Assembly (NCBI RefSeq): GCF_030123365.1
Contig: NZ_CP126107.1
Coordinates: forward strand, 3,271,501 to 3,335,500
From: Neobacillus sp. SuZ13
GTDB lineage: Bacteria > Bacillota > Bacilli > Bacillales > Cytobacillaceae
Length of the DNA stretch: 64,000 nucleotides
Direction of reading: 5' to 3'
In this document: positions 24,940 to 33,022 of the stretch, one piece after another
Numbering within the stretch: the first letter of the stretch is position 1
Layout: each line of letters opens with the position of its first letter
Position numbers and translations under genes: made by a program
Notes under the pieces: model-generated
Database searches by the model: none
Told to the model about the DNA's origin: nothing
Seen by the model: only the letters and a program-made list of their open reading frames with translations

Positions 24940-25212
24940 CTAACGTTTATTTGGTTTAGTTTTGTGCATATACCATGATCTAATGATTTTGTGAAGTTCA
25001 TCTTTCCCCTTGCTGCTAATAACTTCTTGAACTTTTTCATAACTAATATTTAACCTTTTCGATACTACTGGAATGCTACTCGATATAGCATAATCCTTAA
25101 CAATTTCTTGTTCTAAGTTAATTGGTTCATATGTTTCAACTAAATTGACATAGTATTGTAGTCTCTTTATTTCATTTTTTGCTCTGTATAATGTAATAAA
25201 CTTATTTGCCAC
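24940..25212 (-). CDS. HTH-like small protein, paralogue 2 of 3
   Basis: A 90-residue product starting at GTG 25212 after GGGAGGTG, with ITLYRAKNEIKRLQYYVNLV, the HTH-like SSIPVVSKRLNISYEKVQEV and the tail SSKGKDELHKIIRSWYM. About 75% identical to the copy at 15463, including the upstream GCATATACTATTGGAAGATA. Function unknown. Confidence 0.72.
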   Translation of the reverse strand: MANKFITLYRAKNEIKRLQYYVNLVETYEPINLEQEIVKDYAISSSIPVVSKRLNISYEKVQEVISSKGKDELHKIIRSWYMHKTKPNKR

Positions 25213-25368
25213 AAAGCACCTCCCAATTTTAGTCACAAATTAAGCATATACTATTGGAAGATAATAAATGGAAATATTTACGAATAAATAGTGACAATTT
25301 TGCAACTCATAATATTTAACACACATAATATGTTCGTAATATTCTTTAGGACCTTACTCATTTTTGTT

Positions 25369-25671
25369 TTATTTACCGCCAAAAATTTTTGAAAAGAATG
25401 TTTGCTTCTTTGGAGATAACTCAATATTTTTTAAAATTTCGGAAGGTATTAGCCAAGAAGTCCTTGATAGTTCTCCATCTTGTCTAATATATGGTTGCAT
25501 TGTTTCAGAGTTTAACATAATTACAGTTGGTTGCAATTCTCCTTCGTAAGTTTGAAACCCTGTTACTCTAAAACATACCGAGTAATCAACTTCTTTTGTG
25601 TAGTAATCTATTCTGTTTACAATATCCCCAATTTTAACAATTCCGTTTGATAATTGTATATGTGCCATCAT
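25369..25671 (-). CDS. Hypothetical protein, likely SH3-like beta barrel
   Basis: A 100-residue product starting MMAHIQLSNGIVKIGDIVNR. The body alternates short strands (YSVCFRVTGFQTYEGELQPT, VIMLNSETMQPYIRQDG), suggesting a small beta barrel, and ends with a basic tail PKKQTFFSKIFGGK. ATG 25671 is next to GGGGGAACT. It follows the winged-helix gene by 26 bases and is probably co-transcribed. Confidence 0.65.
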   Translation of the reverse strand: MMAHIQLSNGIVKIGDIVNRIDYYTKEVDYSVCFRVTGFQTYEGELQPTVIMLNSETMQPYIRQDGELSRTSWLIPSEILKNIELSPKKQTFFSKIFGGK

Positions 25672-25697
25672 AGTTCCCCCAAAATAAATCAAACCTT

Positions 25698-25967
25698 TTA
25701 TTTATCCCATACTTTAAAATCAATATCATCTACAAACCCAACATGTTTTCTCCCCTCATCAGTAAGGAAATAACAATACTCAGTATACTCACTTCCCATA
25801 TCTTGTTTATAGATTAGTCCTTTATTGGATGCCATCCCTAGTACACTAGCAGCAGTTTGAGAAGTGTCATATAATGTGCAAATATCACTAAAATCTGCTA
25901 ATGTCTGATCATTTGCTTTTTTAAAGAGAAAATCAATTAGAATTTGTTGATTCTTACTTATCTTCAT
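25698..25967 (-). CDS. Small winged-helix-like protein
   Basis: An 89-residue product, MKISKNQQILIDFLFKKAND, with QTAASVLGMASNKGLIYKQD as a likely recognition helix and wing, then EYCYFLTDEGRKHVGF, the usual end of a MarR/PadR-like wing. AGGAGATTTAATC supports ATG 25967. Possibly a DNA-binding regulator for the leftward group 25369-27033. Confidence 0.65.
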   Translation of the reverse strand: MKISKNQQILIDFLFKKANDQTLADFSDICTLYDTSQTAASVLGMASNKGLIYKQDMGSEYTEYCYFLTDEGRKHVGFVDDIDFKVWDK

Positions 25968-25999
25968 GATTAAATCTCCTCTCTTAAAAGATTGCATTA

Positions 26000-26263
26000 T
26001 TAGACTTCCTCTACAACTTTACAAACTTTACTAATTTCATCGGTTAAAACCTTATACGTTAATACAGTTGTGTTCCTTTGTTTACCAATATTCCTTTTTA
26101 TTTTCTCTTCAAATTTATATGCATCATTTTTATCATAAAACATTAAAGCATTTTCAACTTCGTTTACAAATTTATTACCAATATGATCTTGGATATATCT
26201 AATAGGATCATCTGAATATTTTACACCAATCACATATGCAAATTGCCCTTCTGTTGCTGACAT
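26000..26263 (-). CDS. Hypothetical protein
   Basis: An 87-residue product, MSATEGQFAYVIGVKYSDDP then a helix-rich body (YIQDHIGNKFVNEVENALMF) and KFEEKIKRNIGKQRNTTVLT. AAGGGAGAGATGGT precedes the start. It lies between a GIY-YIG gene and the winged-helix gene in a leftward run with short gaps. Function unknown. Confidence 0.6.
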   Translation of the reverse strand: MSATEGQFAYVIGVKYSDDPIRYIQDHIGNKFVNEVENALMFYDKNDAYKFEEKIKRNIGKQRNTTVLTYKVLTDEISKVCKVVEEV

Positions 26264-26307
26264 ACCATCTCTCCCTTTTAAAATGATTGTTTTACTTTAA
26301 ATTGCCT

Positions 26308-27033
26308 TTATTCGAAATAGTTTAAATAAATTGGTTCTAAAACTCTTGTCAGCATTTGTTCCATTGCTTTTCTTTCATTCAGATTATCAATATTCATCCA
26401 GTATATATTAAATAACCCTAGATTCTCAGAAAAAAACTTATACCATCTCGCATGTTTCTCTCTTTTAGTTTCTTTATATGATTCTGAATAATGTTGTCTA
26501 ATCCTACCTTTCAGTACACCTTCGCCTACATAATAAACGATTCCTTGTTTCTCATAAATATAGACACCTAACAAATTTCGGAATTCCGAATTTATACTTT
26601 TGGCTACAGAACCATAAAGTAATGCACCTGTATGTTCTATTTTAAAAACATTCCATTTATCATTATTTGTATAAGGGAGTAATTTATTTTGTTTTAAAAA
26701 TTCACTGAGCTCTTCTTTCATACAAACCCCCATTAAAATGATTATATAATTTATATCATCCAAATCGATAACGTCTACTTTCCCTGTCCTATTAGTATCC
26801 AAGAACTTTACGGACGCATTAACGCCTTTAAAACCTTCATCTGTTATTTTATTATTAATTACTCGCCTGTCTCGATGTTTAAGTTTTTGTTTATTTATTG
26901 GTTTTGCCACCATTTCTTTTCCAATTTTAACAGTTACTTTTCGTTCAATTTCATTATTACTCGTTGCTGTTTTTATTAAAACTTTCTCAATTACATCATC
27001 TTTTTTTACAAGAATTCTAATTTCACTTAACAA
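26308..27033 (-). CDS. GIY-YIG domain protein with N-terminal extra domain
   Basis: A 241-residue product. The C-terminal half has the GIY-YIG nuclease signature GVYIYEKQGIVYYVGEG (residues about 150-166), the Arg of RIRQHYSESY and a late Glu in NERKAMEQML. The N-terminal 105 residues contain KHRDRRVINNKITDEGFKGV and DTNRTGKVDVIDLDDI, a domain I have seen in phage and plasmid proteins but cannot name. The TTG start lacks a strong ribosome site; MKEELSEFLK is an internal alternative. It may be a homing or repair nuclease. Confidence 0.72.
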   Translation of the reverse strand: MLSEIRILVKKDDVIEKVLIKTATSNNEIERKVTVKIGKEMVAKPINKQKLKHRDRRVINNKITDEGFKGVNASVKFLDTNRTGKVDVIDLDDINYIIILMGVCMKEELSEFLKQNKLLPYTNNDKWNVFKIEHTGALLYGSVAKSINSEFRNLLGVYIYEKQGIVYYVGEGVLKGRIRQHYSESYKETKREKHARWYKFFSENLGLFNIYWMNIDNLNERKAMEQMLTRVLEPIYLNYFE

Positions 27034-27238
27034 GTCACGTAACTATTTTTACACCTCGGTTAAAGTATCTATTTTTATATTAATTCCACAATCAAAGTTA
27101 ATTTCCTGCTGTTTTTGAACTAGTTTATCGAGTTATTTGATCAAGTTTAAAAAAAGTTTCCCTGCCACAACCTGCTTATATTATTATTAAGTAAAGGATT
27201 TTATTCTAGAGATTATACTGGTACAACGGGGGAGAAAA

Positions 27239-28183
27239 GTGAAGAATGACGGATACATTTATGTGATGTTAAACATGTCGATGGATGGTTTAGTGAAGAT
27301 TGGTAGAACCAATCGAGATCCTAAGTTACGAGGAAAGGAGTTATCTCAATCTACTGGTGTACCTACTCCTTTTACACTCGTATATCAAGAATATTTTACA
27401 GATTGTATTATGGCTGAACAATATATTCACGAAAAATTAAATGCCTATCGAGTGTCGAATAAACGAGAGTTTTTCAATTTACCTGTATATGAAGCAATAC
27501 AAGCTATTCAGCAATTAAAAGAATTTAATCCAACATATTCGAAAAGTGATGAAGAATATGTATTAAATTATGGTAATAACGAGGGTAGCATTGATGACAA
27601 CGATCTAGGACAAAGTATAATTGAAAAAGGTTATAATTATTTATTGGGTACGTACGGAATGTTAGAAGACCATAAACAAGCATTTTCTTTATTTAAAAAA
27701 GCAGAAAAATTAGGATCACCCGAAGCTTTTTTTTTATTAGGTTATATGTACACTAAGGGATTTGGGTGCAAAAAAAATTTACATACAGCATTAGACTACT
27801 ATAAGAAGGGAGCACAAGCAGGCTTTTATGATTGTTATGCTGAAATGGCAATAATATTTAATTCGGTAGAAAGTATGTTAAATTGGAATAACGCCTCTAA
27901 GTGTTGGGATAAATATTTTTCAACTATTATAGATAACGGAATTTCTCCCCAGCACTTTAAATACTTTGTGAATTACATTATTGAATTACTAGTGATTAAC
28001 AAAGATATAAAAAATATGCCAAATAAAGAACTTTTTCTATCATTTCAAAATGAAATAATAAATCAATTTGAAATTGAGTTGGATAAGGTTCCTGATATTG
28101 AATGTGATGACCCCTATACGCTTTACCATACAATAAAGAATGCTAAGATTAGCTTTATTCAACAACTAATCGAGGTTAATTAA
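27239..28183 (+). CDS. GIY-YIG (T5orf172/MUG113-type) nuclease domain fused to Sel1 repeats
   Basis: A 314-residue fusion. Residues 5-100 are a GIY-YIG domain of the T5orf172 type (GYIYVMLNMSMDGLVKIGRT, then EYFTDCIMAEQYIHEKLNAY and NKREFFNLP). Residues 125-215 carry Sel1-like repeats (DHKQAFSLFKKAEKLGSPEA, FFLLGYMYTKGFGCKKN). The last 100 residues are helical. A GTG start follows GGGGGAGAAA. It stands alone between divergent leftward genes. The nuclease plus protein-interaction repeat layout suits a defence or DNA-processing role; not proven. Confidence 0.8.
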   Translation: MKNDGYIYVMLNMSMDGLVKIGRTNRDPKLRGKELSQSTGVPTPFTLVYQEYFTDCIMAEQYIHEKLNAYRVSNKREFFNLPVYEAIQAIQQLKEFNPTYSKSDEEYVLNYGNNEGSIDDNDLGQSIIEKGYNYLLGTYGMLEDHKQAFSLFKKAEKLGSPEAFFLLGYMYTKGFGCKKNLHTALDYYKKGAQAGFYDCYAEMAIIFNSVESMLNWNNASKCWDKYFSTIIDNGISPQHFKYFVNYIIELLVINKDIKNMPNKELFLSFQNEIINQFEIELDKVPDIECDDPYTLYHTIKNAKISFIQQLIEVN

Positions 28184-28304
28184 TACTATGTTTCGTACTT
28201 CTCTGACCTTTATAAATAAGGTTCAATATTGCGTAAAGAACAGAGGAGAACTGTATTTATTTTTAAAGGTGCATTTTTGGAAAAATCAGACGACCAATCT
28301 TCAA

Positions 28305-28346
28305 TAAAGTCTAACGACTCGTCATATCGACGAGTCGTTCTTACTT
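28305..28346 (+). terminator. Terminator after the GIY-YIG/Sel1 gene
   Basis: AACGACTCGTC and GACGAGTCGTT pair perfectly around ATATC; the T tract is weak (CTTACTTT). Confidence 0.7.
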
Positions 28347-28367
28347 TAATCTATGTTATTTCAAATC

Positions 28368-28679
28368 TCAAAACCATTGCCAATAAATCGATTTCCCTTG
28401 ATACTAGGGTAGAATGCTCCGTCCAGTTTCATATACACTTTCATTATTCCAAGTAGTTTGCCAATAACCCACAGAACCTACTGATTCTAATTCTGGTAAC
28501 AATATAATGCTAAACATACGTCCTCTATTACCAAGCTCAAGAAATCGTTTTTGTCGTTTAAAAATCTGCTCTTTACTCTCTGGACCTCCAAGATGCTGCA
28601 TAATTCCTGGAGCGTTTATACGAAAAAGTAAATCAAGGTCATTATCCTCCCAATGCTTTATCTGAATGATATACTCCAA
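28368..28679 (-). pseudogene. Truncated RimJ-type GNAT acetyltransferase
   Basis: The frame starts MEYIIQIKHWEDNDLDLLFR and runs through LELGNRGRMFSIILLPELES and SVGYWQTTWNNESVYETGRS to ILP, where a TAG (28404-28406) stands in the place of the usual Glu before YQGKG. The next codons read YQGKSIYWQWF and then stop at 28368. The acetyl-CoA loop and the second half of the enzyme are missing, so it cannot be active. Confidence 0.75.
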
Positions 28680-28755
28680 ATTTTCCTCATCCCCTAATTT
28701 TTTATTATTTACTCTTTCTTTACGAAAGCTACAAATCCTCTATTAAATGATATTG

Positions 28756-28848
28756 TTGTTTAATTAACGTGATCCGTTAGCACAAAAAGAAAATGAGCTG
28801 CGACAGCACCTCATTGTTTAACTCTTGCACCATATAGTTTAAGTACAT
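28756..28848 (-). repeat. Cassette-type palindromic repeat, copy
   Basis: Minus strand: a first arm near GGTGCAAGAGTTAAACAATG, a hairpin GAGGTGCTGTCGCAGCTC, then TTTTCTTTTTGTGCTAACGG as the second arm. It lies between the decayed GNAT and the pentapeptide-repeat gene and is one of the more decayed copies. Confidence 0.65.
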
Positions 28849-28964
28849 TTTTTCACATTTTTGTAAAATAAGAAACTCAATTCTCACAAGAAGAACGCTA
28901 AATTTAGATAGGAACAGGATAATTCCGCTGTAACATCCACCTAACCTAACATTCTCAAAAAAGT

Positions 28965-30474
28965 TTAGGCTAATTCTTTAATCCAACAATGCACCATTGT
29001 TCTAATCCCTAAATATAGTTCCTTCAAGTGATCCTTTTCAATCTTTCTCTCACTCTTTTCATTATGACTGGACATATTCCCTAGCGACCTTGCCTGATTT
29101 AATAGTTCAAATGAATGACAATCAATGATATTTTTATCTTTTAGAAACTGAAGGCGTTTGAATTTATCAGGGAATCCTCTATGAATTGCTGTCAGCTCAC
29201 ATAATTGATTTGTATAAAACTCAGCACCTGATCTCAACGCACGAGCTGCCGAGTCATACATCTCATACCCCAACGCCTTTTCCGCCTCATTCAATTCCCA
29301 AAGAATATTTTTTACACGATCACTGTAAACAACCGACACATTCGTAGCGACCACTTCATTCTTTACCAAATAACTTTTTATGAAAGGTCTATAGTCTCCA
29401 TCTATATTGTAACCTTGTCGGTCATAACCATCTTTATTAAAACCACGTAAGGTGTAACCTTCACTATCAAATCCATCCCTGTCAAAACCTTCCCGATCAT
29501 AACCTTCTTTGTTATAACCTGTTTCCATAAATCCTTCTCTATCGTAACCTTCAATAGTAAAGCCTAAACGGTCAAAACCTTCTCTATCGAATCCGTTTCT
29601 ATCAAATCCACTGCTATCGTAACCAAATGAATCAAATCCTTCTCGATCAAAACCTTTTGGATCATATCCATTTATATCAAATCCTTCAAAGTCAAACCCT
29701 TCCCTGTCATAACCATTTTCATCAAAGCCTTCTGGGTTAAACCCCTCCCGATCGTATCCCTCTCTGTTAAACCCTCTACGGTTATAACCTTGTTCATTAT
29801 ACCCTCCACGATTATAACCTTCACGGTCAAGACCATAACGATTAAATCCATCAATTGCATAGCCTTCATCATCAAAAATCGTGCCATTTTTATGAATTTC
29901 CTCTTGATTGAACCCTTTTCCATCATAGCCATCTCTTGTTATACCGAATTGATTAAAACCATCCCTGTCAAATCCAGCTTGATCAAACCTTTCTGATCAA
30001 AACCGTCCCTGTCAAATCCAGCTTGATCAAAGCCTTTCTGATCAAAGCCATTTCTATCGTATCCATCCCTTGTCTTCCCTAGTTGATTAAAGCCAGACTT
30101 GTCAAATCCTTCATTATCATATCCGTTTTTATCAAAGCTGTTTTCATCGAAGCGTGATCCATTCTTATGGATACCAAATTTATCAAAACCAGCTTGATTA
30201 AAACATTTCTATCGTACCCATCAAAATCGTAGTAAGTATTATTGATATGAAGTCCGAATTTATTAAATCCTTTTTTATCATATCCGTATCTATCATATTC
30301 TTCGTTATCAAAACGTCTTCTGTTCATAAAATTACTATTACCACTTTGCTGTGAAATTTCTTCTTCTTCTACAATATTTAACTCTGTATTACATTCCAAA
30401 CAAAAATTTGCACTAGTCTTTTCCTTACGTCCACAATTCATACAAATTTTAAATTTAACCTCAAATCGTGTCAT
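28965..30474 (-). pseudogene. Zinc-ribbon / G-[YF]-[DN]-x-x pentapeptide-repeat / DUF4145-like protein, frameshifted twice
   Basis: From ATG 30474 the frame encodes an N-terminal zinc ribbon (CMNCGRKEKTSANFCLEC), then several dozen five-residue units such as GYDREGFDRDGFDSEGY, and after IDGDYRPF a C-terminal helical domain (ALGYEMYDSAARALRSGAEF, then SLGNMSSHNEKSERKIEKDH) resembling DUF4145. One-base deletions near 30204 and near 29987 break the frame; restoring one base at each gives a single frame of about 500 residues. As it stands only short pieces can be made. The repeated DNA has 15-bp periodicity. Function unknown; DUF4145 occurs in defence and restriction-linked proteins. Confidence 0.82.
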
Positions 30475-30485
30475 ACAAATCCCCT

Positions 30486-30522
30486 TCTTCAACTAAACTC
30501 ACCAGTTTGTTTAATAAGAAAC
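30486..30522 (-). repeat. Cassette-type palindrome supplying the next gene's ribosome site
   Basis: Minus strand: CTTATTAAACAAACTGGTGA then GTTTAGTTGAAGAAGGGG, 7 bases before ATG 30474. The end of the palindrome doubles as the Shine-Dalgarno sequence of the pentapeptide-repeat gene. Confidence 0.7.
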
Positions 30523-30534
30523 AAGAAGCTGTAC

Positions 30535-30639
30535 TTACTGTTTTTCTGCATTACATGCTCGGTAATAGTAAACCATTTTATTTTTAGCTTTGTCATATTT
30601 CCTTCGTAAGGCTTTATTAGGAATTGTACAAAATCTCAT
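30535..30639 (-). CDS. Tiny basic protein
   Basis: A 34-residue product, MRFCTIPNKALRRKYDKAKN then KMVYYYRACNAEKQ. GAGGGGATTAA precedes the ATG. It lies upstream of the pentapeptide-repeat gene, separated by one palindrome. Function unknown. Confidence 0.45.
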   Translation of the reverse strand: MRFCTIPNKALRRKYDKAKNKMVYYYRACNAEKQ

Positions 30640-30770
30640 TTAATCCCCTCAATCATGAAAACTGGTTTATTTAAAGTCATTATACAAGAATTTTTCTTAC
30701 ATTTTATTGAAGAATTGAAATTCCATTATTTTAAAAATGTGTCTATGATAAGTTAATAATATTTTAATTC

Positions 30771-30838
30771 ATGTTGAACTTATCTGCCCCGTAAGTACAA
30801 CAAGAAAAAAGCCGCCAAAAATAGCAGCCTTTCTTCAT
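30771..30838 (-). repeat. Cassette-type palindromic repeat with terminator, copy
   Basis: Minus strand: AGGCTGCTATTTTTGGCGGC then TTTTTTC makes a terminator after the exported nuclease gene, followed by the arm CTTGTTGTACTTACGGGGCA and GATAAGTTCAACATG. Confidence 0.78.
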
Positions 30839-30870
30839 TTTTGTGTTATATGTGTATATATCCGGTTTTT

Positions 30871-31851
30871 TTACTCACCTACAAGTCCATCACCATCTCG
30901 ATCATCCATATATTTATAAAGCCATGAATCATGCGTAATTGGCATTTTAAAACCAGCAGCTTTGGCTTCAGCGATCGTAACACTTCCATTATGATTGGTA
31001 TCAACTTTGCTAACATCTTCATTACTATTTTCCGTTTCGTTTGCTGGTACATTGTCTGTTATCGGTGATGTACTACTCGTACCTTTCGTTTCCCCTAAAT
31101 TTTTGTTCACTTCATCTGGGTTTACATTGTCAAATTCATCTGTAATGTTTCTGCCCTTAAGTTTGTATGTGAATTTATAATGGTTGGGAATTTGCGTCTG
31201 AGTATTTGGATATTGAATCACGGCTACAAAATCTGTACAACCTCCTGCATCTCGAATCACTTTTTCCATATAAGCTTGATCGCCATGCCTATTGAGAATA
31301 CTGTCTTGGGGTGTGATGTTATATGCGTTAGATACTCCCCCAAGTGAGTCAGCAATCACATGCCCTTCATCTAATTCTTGACTCTCTGAACCGGGAACCT
31401 TTGCTTCATCAGAATAGTATCGCCCAGCCGATGTAACATGTTCAGTATTCGGATTTTGGAGTGTTACATTTTTTGCCTCCACACGAATGAGCTGCCCGTA
31501 TTCATTTGTAAAAGCCCAATATTCTCTGTCGCCAAACCCAACATCAACTCTTGAATTCGGCTTTCTATATCCTGACATATCTCCCCCATCTACTTCAATG
31601 AGTGTATATTTACTATAGTCAAAGTCACCATTAACACTTGTTATCGTTGGTGTACTAGTGGCAGGAACGTTTGGACTGACTACTCTTTCACTAGTCGTTT
31701 TTTCCGCTTCATCGTCAGGTGTACTTGCTTTGCTTTCAACAGTGACTGCTTCCTTTTTGCTTACTTCTTGAGTATTATTTGTTTCATTTGATGAACAAGC
31801 TGCAAGGAAAACTAATAAAAACGCCATAAATATGTAGGTTAATTTCTTCAT
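30871..31851 (-). CDS. Lipoprotein with DNA/RNA non-specific endonuclease domain and EF-hand-like tail
   Basis: A 326-residue exported nuclease candidate. The signal ends FLAACSSNE (lipobox). After a 65-residue linker comes an endonuclease-NS type domain with ELDEGHVIADSLGG (the catalytic-like His region) and NAYNITPQDSILNRHGDQAY. A second linker leads to a calcium-loop motif, DTNHNGSVTIAEAKAAGF, and an excalibur-like end YMDDRDGDGLVGE. It would sit on the outer membrane face and degrade incoming or neighbouring nucleic acid, possibly Ca2+-dependent. It is bounded by palindromic repeats on both sides. Confidence 0.85.
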   Translation of the reverse strand: MKKLTYIFMAFLLVFLAACSSNETNNTQEVSKKEAVTVESKASTPDDEAEKTTSERVVSPNVPATSTPTITSVNGDFDYSKYTLIEVDGGDMSGYRKPNSRVDVGFGDREYWAFTNEYGQLIRVEAKNVTLQNPNTEHVTSAGRYYSDEAKVPGSESQELDEGHVIADSLGGVSNAYNITPQDSILNRHGDQAYMEKVIRDAGGCTDFVAVIQYPNTQTQIPNHYKFTYKLKGRNITDEFDNVNPDEVNKNLGETKGTSSTSPITDNVPANETENSNEDVSKVDTNHNGSVTIAEAKAAGFKMPITHDSWLYKYMDDRDGDGLVGE

Positions 31852-31977
31852 GAATTATCCCCTTTTTGTAAATATCTTAGAAATACCAATACTATTATAC
31901 TGCTAAAATACTTCAAAAAACGAATAAATTTATATTCCCCATATGATATTCCTTAATGTTAACTTATGGTAAAACTC

Positions 31978-32070
31978 CTTATTCCATTAAACTGCCCATT
32001 AGTGAAATAAGAAAAGCTGCCACAATGAAAGCTTAATCTACAACTCTTGCACCCGTTAACGCAATAAGGA
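31978..32070 (-). repeat. Cassette-type palindromic repeat, full copy
   Basis: Minus strand order: arm 1 TCCTTATTGCGTTAACGGGT just after the stop of the 140-residue gene, a hairpin ending GGCAGCTTTTCTT, and arm 2 TATTTCACTAATGGGCAGTT then TAATGGAATAAGG. This is the full arm-terminator-arm layout. Confidence 0.85.
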
Positions 32071-32493
32071 TTATATTTCTTCTTGATATATTTCTGATTT
32101 TAACGGTTTCAAATTTATTGGTATTTTAAACTCCTGAAGACTTTCAATATGATTAAAAAAATTATCTATATTATCATAATCCATTGACCATTCTTCTACC
32201 TTTAACTTTTTTAATTCATTTGTTGGTTTAAATAAAAATTCACAGTGTAACTGTTCCATATGGGAATAGTCATCTTCTTCATAAACAGTAAACTGACGTA
32301 TAAAATCAAAATGAAATAGTTTTTCTCCAGTAAACTTATAGACACCACATTGAAATAAAATTTCTTTTTCTTCTTCTCCCTCAACCTCATCTGTAGAAAA
32401 AGCTTTAAATGCTTCCCAAACATTTTTTATATCATTGGTATTATCACCAATCTTATGTTTAAGATAACTTTCAGCATTCTTAACTGTAAGCAT
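32071..32493 (-). CDS. Hypothetical protein of the cassette region
   Basis: A 140-residue acidic protein, MLTVKNAESYLKHKIGDNTN, with KEILFQCGVYKFTGEKLFHF and DFIRQFTVYEEDDYSHMEQL as alternating strands. The pattern is that of an immunity or SUKH-like small protein, but no family is certain. It ends directly at a palindromic repeat. TGAGGTGATGTA precedes the ATG. Confidence 0.65.
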   Translation of the reverse strand: MLTVKNAESYLKHKIGDNTNDIKNVWEAFKAFSTDEVEGEEEKEILFQCGVYKFTGEKLFHFDFIRQFTVYEEDDYSHMEQLHCEFLFKPTNELKKLKVEEWSMDYDNIDNFFNHIESLQEFKIPINLKPLKSEIYQEEI

Positions 32494-33022
32494 TACATCA
32501 CCTCAGATTTACAATTTCACCAATCCCTATCCATTATTCAGGTTGATAGCAAAAGAACGATGACTTATTAAACAATCGCACCCGTTAGCCATCCATGCAG
32601 CACAAAATCACCACAAAGGATGGAATTTTAAACCGTTCTTCCATGGTAGTTCAACAAGAAAAAATGACCGCCGCAGCGATCATAACCGGAAAAACTTTAT
32701 TTTATAAAAGCACCTGTTAGTTGAATTAGGAAATGTTCCTTATTGATACATTTTAGCTGCTTCCAACCGTGGCACTAAATTATCTTTTATAACCATAGTA
32801 TCTAATTTGGGGCTCCACTTGCTCAATCCTGCGAATGATTCCGCCAGTTCAATTAAGGTGGAGTCTGAATATGTATTCCAACGTACTGGGTCTCTCCTTC
32901 TTGGTACAAGGACCGCCGCAGCGATCCACTTTCTTTAACTCTTGCCCCCGTTAATTGAATAAGGAAAGGCATGTAATTTGTTTGTTCTATCATTTAAATA
33001 AGGTAATGACTTTATTCTTTTA
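32494..33022. repeat. Gene-free stretch made of decayed cassette repeats
   Basis: No gene is seen. Full or partial palindrome units lie at about 32560-32590, 32645-32730 (with GATCGCTGCGGCGGTC hairpin) and 32909-32968 (same hairpin, then CCGTTAATTGAATAAGG on the plus strand). The unique DNA between them carries only fragments of frames, as if cassettes here lost their genes. Confidence 0.7.

Noticed and set aside
29672..29932. 86-residue Met/Val-rich frame
   Set aside because: It is a shifted reading of the pentapeptide-repeat gene; the true frame runs through the same DNA without stops.
29500..30300. CRISPR-like periodic DNA
   Set aside because: The period is 15 bp and it encodes a pentapeptide repeat in frame; there are no fixed repeats with unique spacers and no cas genes.
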